From NCBI RefSeq assembly GCF_017104715.1, contig NZ_JAAGPI010000005.1:124001-188000 (forward strand): a DNA stretch of 64,000 nt. Direction: 5' to 3'. The notes beneath the pieces were generated by a model. That model was not told where the DNA came from and ran no database searches. It saw only the letters and a list, made by a program, of their open reading frames with translations. Shown piece by piece: positions 25,639-34,292 of this stretch. The DNA is from Burkholderia sp. Ac-20365. Its GTDB lineage: Bacteria; Pseudomonadota; Gammaproteobacteria; Burkholderiales; Burkholderiaceae. The first letter of the stretch is position 1. Each line of letters begins with the position of its first letter. Made by a program: the position numbers and the translations under genes.

Positions 25639-26793
25639 TTAACCCAGGCGTTGCTTCACGATTTCGATAAACACGGCAGCACCCGTCGGCGATGTGTCGT
25701 CGTCGAAGTCGAACTCGGGGTGATGACAGGTCAGGCCGTTATGGCCAAGAAAGAAGTACGAGCCGGGCCGCTGCTGCAACATGAACGCGAAGTCTTCCGA
25801 CGCCATCAGGGGCGCCACGTTGGGAATCACGTTGTCTGCGCCAAGCACCTGCTCGGCAGCGCGACGCACCACGTCGGTCTGTTCGGCGGTGTTGACGGTG
25901 GGCGGCGAGGTCTGAAGATGCTCGAACGCGACCTCGCAACCGTGCATGCGCGCGGCGCCTTGGCAGATGTCCTCGAGTCTCGCCAGCGCCAGCTTTTGTG
26001 CGCCAACCGACAGTGTGCGTACTGTGCCTTCGAGCACTGCCGTATCGGCAATCACGTTGATCGCCGTGCCCGCGATGAACTTGCACACGCTGACGACCGC
26101 CGTGTCGAGCGGGTCGATGTTGCGGCTGACGATGCTCTGGATCGATTGCACGATCTGGGTACCGACGACGATGGGATCGATCGATTTGTGCGGCATCGCC
26201 GCGTGACTGCCGACGCCCTTCACGGTGATCCGGAACAGATCGCATGCCGAGAGAATCGAGCCGACACGCACACCGATCTTGCCCGCAGGCAATGCGTTGT
26301 TGTTGTGCAGCGCGTAGATCTCGTCGCATGGAAAGCGCTCGAACAGGCCGTCGTCGATCATCACCGAGCCGCCGCGCAGCGTCTCTTCGGCGGGCTGGAA
26401 GATCAGATGGACCGTGCCGCGAAACGCACGGTTCGCCGACAGATGTTTCGCCACGCCGAGCAGAATGGCTGTGTGGCCGTCGTGACCGCAACCGTGGAAC
26501 ACGTTGTCGTGCGTCGAACGATGCGCGACGGTGCCCTTCTCGCTCATCGGCAACGCATCCATATCGGCACGCAGGCCGATCGCCGGACCCGCCCCCAGAT
26601 TGCCGCGAAGCGTGCCGACCACGCCCGTTCCGCCAACGCCTGTCGTCACGTGGATATCCCACTGCGCCAGCAGCTTCGCCACCAGTCCCGCCGTCCGGTG
26701 CTCCTGAAACCCCAACTCGGGATGGCGGTGAATATCGCGCCGCCACCCGCGCATCTGTTCCGCCAGCGTCTCCATCACAGTGTCTTTCTCCAT
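25639..26793 (-). CDS. M20-family amidohydrolase (hippurate hydrolase-like)
   Basis: A 384-aa zinc-dependent aminoacylase/carboxypeptidase-like hydrolase. RDIHRHPELGFQE near the N-terminus, GLRADMDALPM, HGCGHDGHTA (metal ligands) and FQPAEE (catalytic Glu) are all present. The dimerisation domain follows (GVGSHAAMPH). Such enzymes release an amino acid from N-acyl or N-aroyl conjugates, or act on indole-acetyl-amino acids. First gene of an operon with an MHS importer and porin; a divergent MarR gene starts 233 bp away. Confidence 0.88.
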   Translation of the reverse strand: MEKDTVMETLAEQMRGWRRDIHRHPELGFQEHRTAGLVAKLLAQWDIHVTTGVGGTGVVGTLRGNLGAGPAIGLRADMDALPMSEKGTVAHRSTHDNVFHGCGHDGHTAILLGVAKHLSANRAFRGTVHLIFQPAEETLRGGSVMIDDGLFERFPCDEIYALHNNNALPAGKIGVRVGSILSACDLFRITVKGVGSHAAMPHKSIDPIVVGTQIVQSIQSIVSRNIDPLDTAVVSVCKFIAGTAINVIADTAVLEGTVRTLSVGAQKLALARLEDICQGAARMHGCEVAFEHLQTSPPTVNTAEQTDVVRRAAEQVLGADNVIPNVAPLMASEDFAFMLQQRPGSYFFLGHNGLTCHHPEFDFDDDTSPTGAAVFIEIVKQRLG

Positions 26794-26874
26794 GCAACCA
26801 GCCTCTATATGTAGTGAGATATCCGCCGACGAACGGCGACGCCTGTCGGGCGTTCATTCGTAGAATACGTCAAT

Positions 26875-26891
26875 AGTTGCAAACGTCAACT
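26875..26891. promoter_or_regulatory. Possible MarR operator in the M20/MarR divergent promoter
   Basis: AGTTG-N7-CAACT inverted repeat between the divergent hydrolase and MarR genes, 82 bp from the hydrolase start. Size fits a MarR site, but the arms are only five bases. Confidence 0.3.
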
Positions 26892-27026
26892 GATCAAAAA
26901 TAAGGCAATCCCTGGCATCGGAATGAGCTTGGGCTATCATCCGGATCAGAAAGGAAAGCGGGTTGATCCGAGCCGCAGACCGCCTCGAAAGTTGAAAGCG
27001 CGAGGCACTTGAACCGGATCTTCGAA

Positions 27027-27539
27027 ATGCGAGCGGGTATGTCATCAGTCAAGCGGAAAGGCGACGTTGCTTCACACCATGCAAAGTCCGCGTATTTCCT
27101 GACCTTCAAACTGGACCTGATCAAGACCGAGATGATCAGACGGGCGAACGGCGTTTATCGGCCCGCGTGCGGCCTCGACGTGCGTTCGCTGCGCGTGTTG
27201 CGGATCGTCTGCGACACGCCGGGCATCACGACGACGGCGCTCAAGGAACAGACGCTGATCGAGAAGACGCTGTTGTCGAAACTGCTGTCCGATCTGATCG
27301 ACAGAAAGCTGGTGCGGCGAACCATCCATCCGGACGATGCGCGGCACTTTCAGCTATGGGCGACAGCGGCGGGCGAGAAGACACGCGTCGCCAGCGACGA
27401 ACTGGGGCAGTCGCTGGAAACGGAGATGTTGTCAATGCTTTCGCAGGATGAGCGCGACGAACTCAATCGCATCGTCGACAAGCTGGTGGATGTGTTTCGC
27501 CGGTCGGCAAGTGGCGAGGATACGAAACCAGCGGCGTGA
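27027..27539 (+). CDS. MarR-family transcriptional regulator
   Basis: A 170-aa MarR protein: LDVRSLRVLRIVCDTPGITTTALKEQTLIEKTLLSKLLSDLIDRKLVRRTIHPDDARHF gives the winged helix with the basic DDxR wing. Two ATGs (27027 and 27039) and a TTG (27009) are possible starts, none with a clear Shine-Dalgarno. Divergent from the M20/MHS/porin operon, which it likely controls, with the ligand probably the imported acyl-amino acid or its product. Confidence 0.82.
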   Translation: MRAGMSSVKRKGDVASHHAKSAYFLTFKLDLIKTEMIRRANGVYRPACGLDVRSLRVLRIVCDTPGITTTALKEQTLIEKTLLSKLLSDLIDRKLVRRTIHPDDARHFQLWATAAGEKTRVASDELGQSLETEMLSMLSQDERDELNRIVDKLVDVFRRSASGEDTKPAA

Positions 27540-27725
27540 AATTGGGCGCACCTTGCGATCGCGCGTGAGTCACCGATCCGTCTTCGCAGGCTGCGCACCA
27601 AATAGATGCCGGCGCGAGTTCAGCCCGATCGCATCTGCCGCTCCGAACTGACTGACGAACACTGCATCGGCATTGGAATGCTAAATGCTTGAACAGACGC
27701 CCAACTTCTCAGCAGGAGGTGTGCG

Positions 27726-28163
27726 ATGTCCGTCGAACTCGAAACCCAGTTTTCGCATGTCAAGCGCGGCGATACGCCCTATGAAGGAGGAGGCCTGCGC
27801 GACTTCTTCCAGTATCGCGATCTGGGCATTGCGCACGCAACGGGCGGAAAGGTGGTTGCACAGCTCGTCAAGGCGCATCGCGCACCAGAGGAAGGCACCG
27901 GGTGGCACCGCCATGAGGCAGATTTCCACATCGTCATCATGCTGAAAGGGTGGGCGCGCTTCATGTACGGCGACAAGGAAACGCTGGTCGAAGCGGGCGA
28001 TTGCGTGCACCAGGCGCCCGGCATCGTGCATTTCCTGTTCGACTATTCCGACGACATGGAATATCTGGAAATCGTGAGTCCCGCCGACTTCAAATCAATT
28101 GATGCACAGGCGCCCTGCGCGGTTCCCGCACCAACGCCGTGGCCCGTCGAGGCGTCTTCATAA
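27726..28163 (+). CDS. Cupin-domain protein
   Basis: A 145-aa single-cupin protein. The metal-binding cupin motif 1 is seen as GTGWHRHEADFHIVIMLKG and motif 2 as GDCVHQAPGIVHFL; His, His, Glu and His ligands are kept. AGGAGG precedes the ATG by six bases. Monocistronic between a MarR gene and a convergent LysR gene. Could be a small dioxygenase, isomerase or sensor; the substrate cannot be told. Confidence 0.82.
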   Translation: MSVELETQFSHVKRGDTPYEGGGLRDFFQYRDLGIAHATGGKVVAQLVKAHRAPEEGTGWHRHEADFHIVIMLKGWARFMYGDKETLVEAGDCVHQAPGIVHFLFDYSDDMEYLEIVSPADFKSIDAQAPCAVPAPTPWPVEASS

Positions 28164-28241
28164 GCCACGCATACGACGCTTGACGCCACTCACGGGCGCC
28201 GCACACCGCGCACGATCACCGATGCAACGCGTGCGGTCGAT

Positions 28242-29168
28242 CTACTTCACCGTTCCGTCGCTGGAAGCCTCGTCACGAAGCCACTCGTAAAACGCGACGA
28301 GTCGAGGCAATTCCGCGCACTCCTTCCGATACACGATGTAATAGGCAAGCTCCGACGGCCGCGCGATCTCTGGAAATAGCCGGATCAATCGCCCAGCGGC
28401 CAGATCGTCGCGCGCGAGAACACTGCGCGCCAACGCCACGCCATGCCCGTCGATAGCGGCCTGCAACACTGCAGCGGAGTTATTGATTTTCAGACTCGCC
28501 CGCGCCGATGTCAGCCTGGTTCCCGCGCTTTTGAGCCATGCGTCCCAGGTCACGAACCCTGTCTGCCGATCGACGGACAGATCGTCGATCAATGTAACCC
28601 GGCTCAGATCGCCAGGTCCGCGCAATTCGGCGTGATGCTCCAGAAAACTTGGCGAGCAGACGGGAAACACCTCTTCGTCCATGAGCTTTTCTGCCTCCAG
28701 ACCGGGCCAGTGTCCGGCGCCATAGCGCACTCCGATGTCGATCCCTTGCGTCGCGAAGTCCATCAGCTTGAGGCTCGTGTCGAGGCGTATGTCGGTGTCT
28801 GGCCACGCGGTCTGGAAGCGATCGATGCGGGGAAGCAGCCACTTTGCAGCGAACGCGGGGCTGACTGTGACAGTCAGTACGCCGACCGTCGATCGCTCCT
28901 TGAGGCGTGCGAACCCGAGGTTCAAACGATCAAACCCGTCACGGATGTCAGGGAGCGCCCTTAACGACACCTCCGTTGGCACCAGCGGGGTTCGCCCGCG
29001 ACCGCCTCGATGAAACAACGGCACGCCCAGCCATTCCTCCAGGCTGCGGACCAGCTGGCCAACGGCCGCCGGTGTGACATTTAGCTCGGCCGCAGCCCCG
29101 GAGAAACTCTGGTGGCGCGCGCTGGCTTCGAAAGCGCGCAGTGCGTTGAGGAATATCGGGGCAGTCAT
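28242..29168 (-). CDS. LysR-family regulator (GcvA-like)
   Basis: A 308-aa LysR regulator. The N-terminal helix-turn-helix (LNALRAFEASARHQSFSGAAAELNVTPAAVGQLVRSLEEWLG) is followed by a linker with FHRGGRG and a substrate-binding domain of GcvA type (FAAKWLLPRIDRF, GIDIGVRYGAG). Divergent from the SDR gene at 29310 with a 141-bp shared promoter region, the classical LysR-target layout. Confidence 0.9.
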   Translation of the reverse strand: MTAPIFLNALRAFEASARHQSFSGAAAELNVTPAAVGQLVRSLEEWLGVPLFHRGGRGRTPLVPTEVSLRALPDIRDGFDRLNLGFARLKERSTVGVLTVTVSPAFAAKWLLPRIDRFQTAWPDTDIRLDTSLKLMDFATQGIDIGVRYGAGHWPGLEAEKLMDEEVFPVCSPSFLEHHAELRGPGDLSRVTLIDDLSVDRQTGFVTWDAWLKSAGTRLTSARASLKINNSAAVLQAAIDGHGVALARSVLARDDLAAGRLIRLFPEIARPSELAYYIVYRKECAELPRLVAFYEWLRDEASSDGTVK

Positions 29169-29243
29169 AAGGACAAAGATTTTCTTTCAGATAGAAGCAG
29201 AATATCTGATTTGTCAACCTGGGTGCGTTCTCCAACAATATGA

Positions 29244-29256
29244 CTATCAATCATAG
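29244..29256. promoter_or_regulatory. Possible LysR site between LysR and SDR genes
   Basis: CTAT-N5-ATAG dyad containing a T-N11-A pattern 54 bp upstream of the SDR start. Short and AT-rich, so weak evidence on its own. Confidence 0.3.
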
Positions 29257-29309
29257 ATAGCAAACGGTTTCAGGCTCTGCCTTGCCGTATCAATTGAAGG
29301 AGCAGCGTA

Positions 29310-30086
29310 ATGGATAGTTTTTCTACCAAGGTCGCCATCATTACGGGCGGCGGTTCGGGCATCGGCAAGGAAGTAGCGATCCGGCTTGCAAAGCTGGGAG
29401 CTAGCGTCGTCATCGGCGGACGCGATGAAGCCAAATTGCAGAAGGCTGCCGCCGAGATCGATCCGACAGGCACCAGGGTCCGCACGTACGCCGGCGACAT
29501 CGCTTCGCCAGCAACAGCGGCAGGTCTCGTCGAGGTTGCAACGAAAGCGTTTGGCGGCGTCGATATCCTGATCAACAACGCCGGCGTATTCCGGCCGAAG
29601 GAATTTCTCGAGATTAGCGAGTCCGAATACGACTGGTTCCTCGACACGATCCTCAAAGGGAAGTTCTTCATGGCACAAGCGGCTGCGCGCGCGATGAAGC
29701 AGCGCGGTGGCGGCGCTATCGTGCAAACCGGCTCGCTCTGGGCCTTGCAGGCTATCGGTGCAACGCCTTCGTCCGCCTACTCGGCGGCCAATGCTGGCGT
29801 ACATGCACTCACGCGCAACCTCGCCATTGAGCTGGCATCCGCCAATATCCGCATCAATACGGTTGCGCCGGGCGTCGTAGAGACGCCGGTCTATAACACG
29901 TTCATGACGGACGATCAGGTCAAGCAGACGCTGCCGTCGTTCAACGCGTTTCATCCTCTTGGTCGCAATGGCCAGCCAGCCGATGTCGCAGAAGCAATCC
30001 TTTTCCTGGCATCCCCGAGTGCTTCGTGGATCACCGGCACGGTGCTGCCCGTCGACGGCGGCGTAATGGCCGGCAGACAGGCCTGA
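29310..30086 (+). CDS. Short-chain dehydrogenase/reductase with Asn in place of catalytic Lys
   Basis: A 258-aa classical [11 protein letters not shown] cofactor loop (12-19), NNAG (89-92), PG near 190, and C-terminal [11 protein letters not shown]. The active-site Ser142 and Tyr157 are present, but the normally invariant Lys of YxxxK is Asn161 (Y-S-A-A-N; codon AAT). This could abolish or alter hydride chemistry, or another residue may compensate. Good Shine-Dalgarno (GAAGGAG). Divergent from a LysR gene that probably controls it. Substrate unknown. Confidence 0.85.
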   Translation: MDSFSTKVAIITGGGSGIGKEVAIRLAKLGASVVIGGRDEAKLQKAAAEIDPTGTRVRTYAGDIASPATAAGLVEVATKAFGGVDILINNAGVFRPKEFLEISESEYDWFLDTILKGKFFMAQAAARAMKQRGGGAIVQTGSLWALQAIGATPSSAYSAANAGVHALTRNLAIELASANIRINTVAPGVVETPVYNTFMTDDQVKQTLPSFNAFHPLGRNGQPADVAEAILFLASPSASWITGTVLPVDGGVMAGRQA

Positions 30087-30203
30087 AGCGTCATCTGAAA
30101 AGCGCGCATCAATGGTCTATCTGCAGCTCACGCTGAAACGCCGGCCGTGCTCGGGCAACCTCGTCGCGGTCGTCAAGCCAGCGTAGTCGCACAACTCATT
30201 CCG

Positions 30204-30719
30204 CTATCGCACGATCGGCGTACGGCTGAGTTCGTTGTTCGTCTCGACCAGCAACAGCAGTTGCCTCAGAAACGTCGCGCGTTCCTCCACCGGCAACGCT
30301 GCGATGGTGCGCTCATGCGCACGAGCGACGGGTGATTCGAGTCGCGCGAGCAACGCATGCCCCACGCCCGTCAGCTCCGCGACCTTCTTTCGACGATCCG
30401 TGCGTGACACGCGGCTCTGCACGAAGCGCCGCTGCGCGAGACGGGTTATCACGTCCGCGGTATTCGCACGATCCAACCCCACCGCGCGCGACAGCACCAC
30501 CTGCTCGGAAGGCCCCAGCTGTTCCAGCGCAGTGAGAATGCTGTATTGCACCGGCGTGATGCCTTCGGCCGCGCATTCCTCCATGAAAAGCGCAACGTGA
30601 ATCTGATGCAGGCGGCGGATCAGAAAACCGGGCCGCTCATTGAGCGCCGTGTTGCGCCATGCAAGCGCCTGATCCTGTTCGATGTCTTCGGCGCTGCTGA
30701 CTGTTGATGGAGCGTCCAT
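30204..30719 (-). CDS. MarR-family regulator 1 (paralogue of the one at 42470)
   Basis: A 171-aa MarR regulator. Residues 30-70 (RPGFLIRRLHQIHVALF ... ITPVQYSILTALEQLG) are identical at 28 of 41 positions to the MarR protein encoded at 42470-43036. Wing sequence DRRKK follows the recognition helix (LDRANTADVITRLAQR). It is divergent from the ABC importer operon, sharing a 426-bp region with one copy of an 18-bp repeat that also precedes the second MarR gene and the amidohydrolase. The pair probably controls the whole 30-43 kb catabolic cluster. Confidence 0.88.
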   Translation of the reverse strand: MDAPSTVSSAEDIEQDQALAWRNTALNERPGFLIRRLHQIHVALFMEECAAEGITPVQYSILTALEQLGPSEQVVLSRAVGLDRANTADVITRLAQRRFVQSRVSRTDRRKKVAELTGVGHALLARLESPVARAHERTIAALPVEERATFLRQLLLLVETNNELSRTPIVR

Positions 30720-31145
30720 GAGCGAAGAGTCCGTTTGCGTTCAATACGAGTTGTTCACGCATGGTGCGCGACCGTTCGTCAGCATACATCTTATTGCCCC
30801 GGATGCCGACGCCCCCATGCAAAGAATCTCGCGTACACCTGTCGTGGGTCAATCGCGCGCCGATTACCGGCTCTGCATGGCGCAAACCGGTGCGCACATG
30901 CACGAATACAAAGCCCAACAAACATACGTGGTGCACCACACATTTCCGTCGATCACCCTTGTCACGCCTGGTCTCCCGCCGCATGCGGGACTCGCGGCGA
31001 AACAGATCGTTGGCATACCCCTTGCATATTCCAGAGCTGAATCGTCAGTATCCAAACGAATTTATCGACTCGACGATCATCCTCCAGCGAACGTGTGCGT
31101 ACGAAGCCTTGCGCGCGGTCGCTACCACTATCAAAGGGGCTCTTC
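30720..31145. other. Divergent regulatory region, MarR-1 / ABC importer
   Basis: 426 bp without a convincing gene. It contains operator copy A (30928-30945) and, on the minus strand at 30824-30840, a weaker relative AGGTGTACGCGAGATTC. The unusual length suggests complex control or an unrecognised small transcript. Confidence 0.5.
30928..30945. promoter_or_regulatory. Shared operator copy A
   Basis: GTGGTGCACCACACATTT. The first 12 bases are a perfect palindrome (GTGGTG/CACCAC). It matches copies B (42376) and C (42172) almost base for base over CGTGGTGYACCNCAMATT. Lies between MarR-1 and the importer operon. Confidence 0.7.
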
Positions 31146-32015
31146 ATGTCAGTCCGTCTTACCCGCCGCGATCCTGGTCAGTCGAAACCGCGCACCGCCG
31201 TTGCGCTTCTGCGCGCCTGTGCGCTGGCGCTCGTCGCTACCTTCGGCATCGTTCATGCGGCGCACGCAGCCAGCGCCGAGGAAATCAAGGCGCGCGGCTA
31301 TCTGAGCGTCGCAACTGAGGATGACTACACCCCGTTCGAATTCGTTGCTGACGGCAAGAACACCGGTTACGACAACGACCTGCTCGCGCTGGTGCGCAAG
31401 AAGATTGGCGTGGACGTGAAGCAGCAGGTCATGCCGTGGTCGGGCATTCTGCCGGGCGTGACGACCGGCAAGTACGATATGGCGCTGACCGCCGTGCTCG
31501 TCACCGAAGAGCGCAAGAAGACTTTCGATTTCGCGTCCCCGACCTGCGAATCCATCACTTTCTACGCGACCAAAAAAGGTTCGTCGATCAAGAGCCCGGA
31601 CGATCTCGTCGGCAAGGTGGTCGGTGCGGAAACGGGCAGCGCGATGCTCGCGGACCTCAAGCTCTTCGATGAACAGTTGAAGAAGAAGCACGGTGGAAAT
31701 GGCATCAAGCAGATCGTCGAATATCAGTCGTACCCGGAGGCTTATCAGGATCTCGGTGTGGGACGCGTCGACGCGGTGGCCAACACGCAGATCAGCCTGA
31801 ACTCGCTCGTCAAGACGCGCCCGGATACGTTCGTCGTCGGCCAGGCGATCGGCAAGCCGACGTACATTGCGTGGGCCGTCAAGAAGGGCAACGCCGATGT
31901 GCTGAAGATGGTCGATGCCGCGCTGCTCGAACTGCGCAAGAGCGGCGAGATGTACCAGCTCCAGCAGAAGTGGCTCGGCGCGAGCTACAAGGACATGCCG
32001 CAGTCGGTCAACTGA
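31146..32015 (+). CDS. ABC importer, polar-amino-acid-type substrate-binding protein
   Basis: A 289-aa periplasmic binding protein (SBP_bac_3 family). A signal peptide ends at HAASA (about residue 42). The mature N-terminus GYLSVATEDDYTPFEF and GYDNDLLALVRKKIG are typical; MPWSGILPGVTTGKYDMALTAV follows. The Arg that binds the ligand alpha-carboxylate in true amino-acid binders is not obvious, so an amino-acid-like or heterocyclic ligand is possible. AGGGG six bases before the ATG; preceded by in-frame sequence without support. First gene of a four-gene importer operon. Confidence 0.9.
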   Translation: MSVRLTRRDPGQSKPRTAVALLRACALALVATFGIVHAAHAASAEEIKARGYLSVATEDDYTPFEFVADGKNTGYDNDLLALVRKKIGVDVKQQVMPWSGILPGVTTGKYDMALTAVLVTEERKKTFDFASPTCESITFYATKKGSSIKSPDDLVGKVVGAETGSAMLADLKLFDEQLKKKHGGNGIKQIVEYQSYPEAYQDLGVGRVDAVANTQISLNSLVKTRPDTFVVGQAIGKPTYIAWAVKKGNADVLKMVDAALLELRKSGEMYQLQQKWLGASYKDMPQSVN

Positions 32016-32036
32016 CGCCTTCGTGATCCTGCATCG

Positions 32037-32681
32037 ATGAACGCCTTCGACTACTGGAGCATCGCTCAGGGCGCGCTGGCGACCGTGGTTCTTTCGGTCG
32101 CCAGCATCGTACTCGGCGTGCCACTCGGGCTGGGCCTCGCGCTGATCCGCTGGGCCCGCGTGCCGTTTCTGAACCGCGCCGTCGTCGCTTACGTGAGTCT
32201 GATCCGCTCGTGTCCTGCTGTGACGCTCACGCTGCTGATCTTCTTCGCGCTGCCGCAATTCGGCATTTCACTCGACCCGACGCCCGCCGCGATCCTCGCG
32301 CTCACTATCAGCACCGCCGCGTTCAACTGCGAGATCTGGCGCGCGGCACTGATCAATTTTCCCCGCGATCAATACGATGCCGCACTCGCCTTCGCGATGC
32401 CGCGCTCGCTGCGTTTTCGCCGCATCGTGATGCCGCAGATCTGGCGTGCGAGCCTGCCCGGTCTCGTCAACGAGATGACCTTGCAGATCAAGTCGACACC
32501 TGCCGTCGCCGTGATCGGCATTGTCGAGATTACACGCGCGGCCTTGCGCGTCGGTGCACGCACTTACGATCCGTTGCCGCCCTTCGTTTTTGCGCTCGTG
32601 CTTTATGGGCTGATCGTGTTCGTGCTCGTCAAGGCGCAACGCGTGATCGAGCGCCGCCAACCCGTGGAGGCCCGCGCATGA
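32037..32681 (+). CDS. ABC importer permease 1 (His/Glu/Gln/Arg/opine type)
   Basis: A 214-aa inner-membrane permease with about five membrane helices. The coupling loop FPRDQYDAALAFAMPRSLRFRRIVMPQ is the EAA region that docks onto the ATPase, although the usual Gly is absent. Starts 21 bp after the binding-protein stop. Its last four bases (ATGA) overlap the start of the second permease gene. Confidence 0.9.
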   Translation: MNAFDYWSIAQGALATVVLSVASIVLGVPLGLGLALIRWARVPFLNRAVVAYVSLIRSCPAVTLTLLIFFALPQFGISLDPTPAAILALTISTAAFNCEIWRAALINFPRDQYDAALAFAMPRSLRFRRIVMPQIWRASLPGLVNEMTLQIKSTPAVAVIGIVEITRAALRVGARTYDPLPPFVFALVLYGLIVFVLVKAQRVIERRQPVEARA

Positions 32682-33337
32682 TCGACAATTTTCTGATCGT
32701 CTGGCAACAGCGCGCGGACGTGCTGTCGGGACTGCTCGACACACTCGGTCTGCTCGCGGTGGCGGCCGCTGCATCGCTCGTGCTCGGCGCACTGCTCACG
32801 CCCGCATTGATGTCGAAGCGCGCCGCCATCGCGCGGCTCGCCACGCTTTACGTCGACGCGATGCGTTGCGCACCGTTTCTCCTGTTCGTCTATCTGATCT
32901 ATTTCGGCCTGCCCACAGCGGGCATTCGCCTGTCGAACTGGTGGGCGGGCGCAATCGCACTGATTCTCTACAACACGGCGTACATGGCCGAACTGTTGCG
33001 CGGCGCATGGGTCGGTCTGCCAACACCGATGATCGAGGCCGCCCGCGCCTACGGTTTTCACGGCTTCGGACTGGTTCGCCGCATCATCCTGCCGCAGGTT
33101 TTCACGGTCGCCCTGCCGATGATCGGCAACCAGATCGTGCAGATCGTCAAGGACAGCGCGTTCCTCACCGTGATCGCCGTCGGCGAACTCACTCATCAGA
33201 TGAACGGCATTCAGGCTACCTATTTCATTCCGTTTGCCGCGTTCATCACGGCAGTGCTGCTGTACTGGGCGATCTGTCTCGTGATCGAAGGCGGCAGCGG
33301 CTTACTGTCGAGATTCGCCGAGGAACGCAGAGCATGA
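32678..33337 (+). CDS. ABC importer permease 2 (His/Glu/Gln/Arg/opine type)
   Basis: A 219-aa permease starting MIDNFLIVWQQRADVL, with the EAA loop MIEAARAYGFHGFGLVRRIILPQ. It pairs with permease 1. Overlaps permease 1 and the ATPase gene by four bases on each side, so all three are translationally coupled. A longer in-frame extension upstream is a shadow of permease 1. Confidence 0.9.
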   Translation: MIDNFLIVWQQRADVLSGLLDTLGLLAVAAAASLVLGALLTPALMSKRAAIARLATLYVDAMRCAPFLLFVYLIYFGLPTAGIRLSNWWAGAIALILYNTAYMAELLRGAWVGLPTPMIEAARAYGFHGFGLVRRIILPQVFTVALPMIGNQIVQIVKDSAFLTVIAVGELTHQMNGIQATYFIPFAAFITAVLLYWAICLVIEGGSGLLSRFAEERRA

Positions 33338-34233
33338 ACATTTCGAACGACGTCCCGCCCACCATCATGCGCGCAGCCGAGGCGGCGGGAGCTTCGTCCA
33401 GCCTGTCCAGCGATGCGCCGCGGCCGGGCGCGGAAACCGTCCTGCAACTCAATGGCATCTCGAAGTCGTTCGGCGAGAACAACGTGCTGCGTGATGTATC
33501 GCTCACCGTGCACAAGGGCGAGACCGTGTGCCTGCTCGGTCCGTCGGGTTGCGGAAAATCGACGCTGCTGCGCTGTGTGAACTGGCTTGAGATTCCCGAC
33601 GCGGGCACCGTGCATGTGTCGAACCGGCGCATGGGCGTGCGTGAAGGTTCGTCCATCAAGATGAGCGACGCCGAACTCGCGCGTTCGCGCGCGCGCATCG
33701 GCATGGTGTTTCAGCATTTCGCGCTGTGGCCGCACCTGACGGTGTTGCAGAACGTGATGGAAGCGCCGCTACACGTGCTCGGTCGGCCGCGCGAAGAAGT
33801 GCGCGCGGAAGCGGAACGCCTGCTGGAACGCGTCGGTCTTGCCGGCAAGATGGATGCGTTTCCGTCGCGGCTGTCGGGCGGACAGAAGCAGCGCGTGGGC
33901 ATCGCGCGCGCCCTCGCGATGAAACCCGACATCCTGCTGTTCGACGAACCGACGAGCGCGCTCGACCCGATGCTCGTCGGCGAAGTGCTGAATGTGATGC
34001 GCTCGCTTGCGCAGGACGGCGCGACCATGGTAATCGTCACGCACGAGATGGAGTTCGCGCGGCAAGTAGCGAGCCGCATCGTCTTCATGGATGCGGGCCA
34101 GGTGATCGAGACCGCCCCGCCCGAACAGTTCTTCGGCGCCCCGCAGACGCCACGCGCACGCCAGTTTCTCGCACGCTTCCGCTCGCCGCATCATGCGGCC
34201 GACGACTGGAGCGAAACCTCGAAACTAGCCTGA
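33334..34233 (+). CDS. ABC importer ATP-binding protein (polar amino acid type)
   Basis: A 299-aa ATPase: Walker A GPSGCGKST, Q-loop FQHFALWPH, signature LSGGQKQR, Walker B ILLFDEP and switch TH in VIVTHEMEFA. GlnQ/HisP-like, but with an extra N-terminal stretch of about 35 residues (SSSLSSDAPRPG) and an insertion after RRMGVREGSS. Last gene of the importer operon; a strong hairpin terminator follows. Confidence 0.92.
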   Translation: MNISNDVPPTIMRAAEAAGASSSLSSDAPRPGAETVLQLNGISKSFGENNVLRDVSLTVHKGETVCLLGPSGCGKSTLLRCVNWLEIPDAGTVHVSNRRMGVREGSSIKMSDAELARSRARIGMVFQHFALWPHLTVLQNVMEAPLHVLGRPREEVRAEAERLLERVGLAGKMDAFPSRLSGGQKQRVGIARALAMKPDILLFDEPTSALDPMLVGEVLNVMRSLAQDGATMVIVTHEMEFARQVASRIVFMDAGQVIETAPPEQFFGAPQTPRARQFLARFRSPHHAADDWSETSKLA

Positions 34234-34248
34234 AACAAGGGTTAAAAG

Positions 34249-34283
34249 CGTTCATCGCGGTGTTCACACCACTGCGATGAACG
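34249..34283. terminator. Bidirectional hairpin between importer and catabolic operons
   Basis: Perfect 10-bp stem CGTTCATCGC / GCGATGAACG with a 15-base loop, between the stops of the ABC ATPase gene (34233) and the convergent dioxygenase gene (34293). The stem can extend with partial pairing GTG/CAC. Confidence 0.7.
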
Positions 34284-34292
34284 TTGCAGCAT

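Noticed and set aside
30824..30840. A fourth copy of the shared operator (AGGTGTACGCGAGATTC, minus strand)
   Set aside because: Only the GGTGTAC core and part of the 3' end match; not strong enough to list as a site, but kept as a note.
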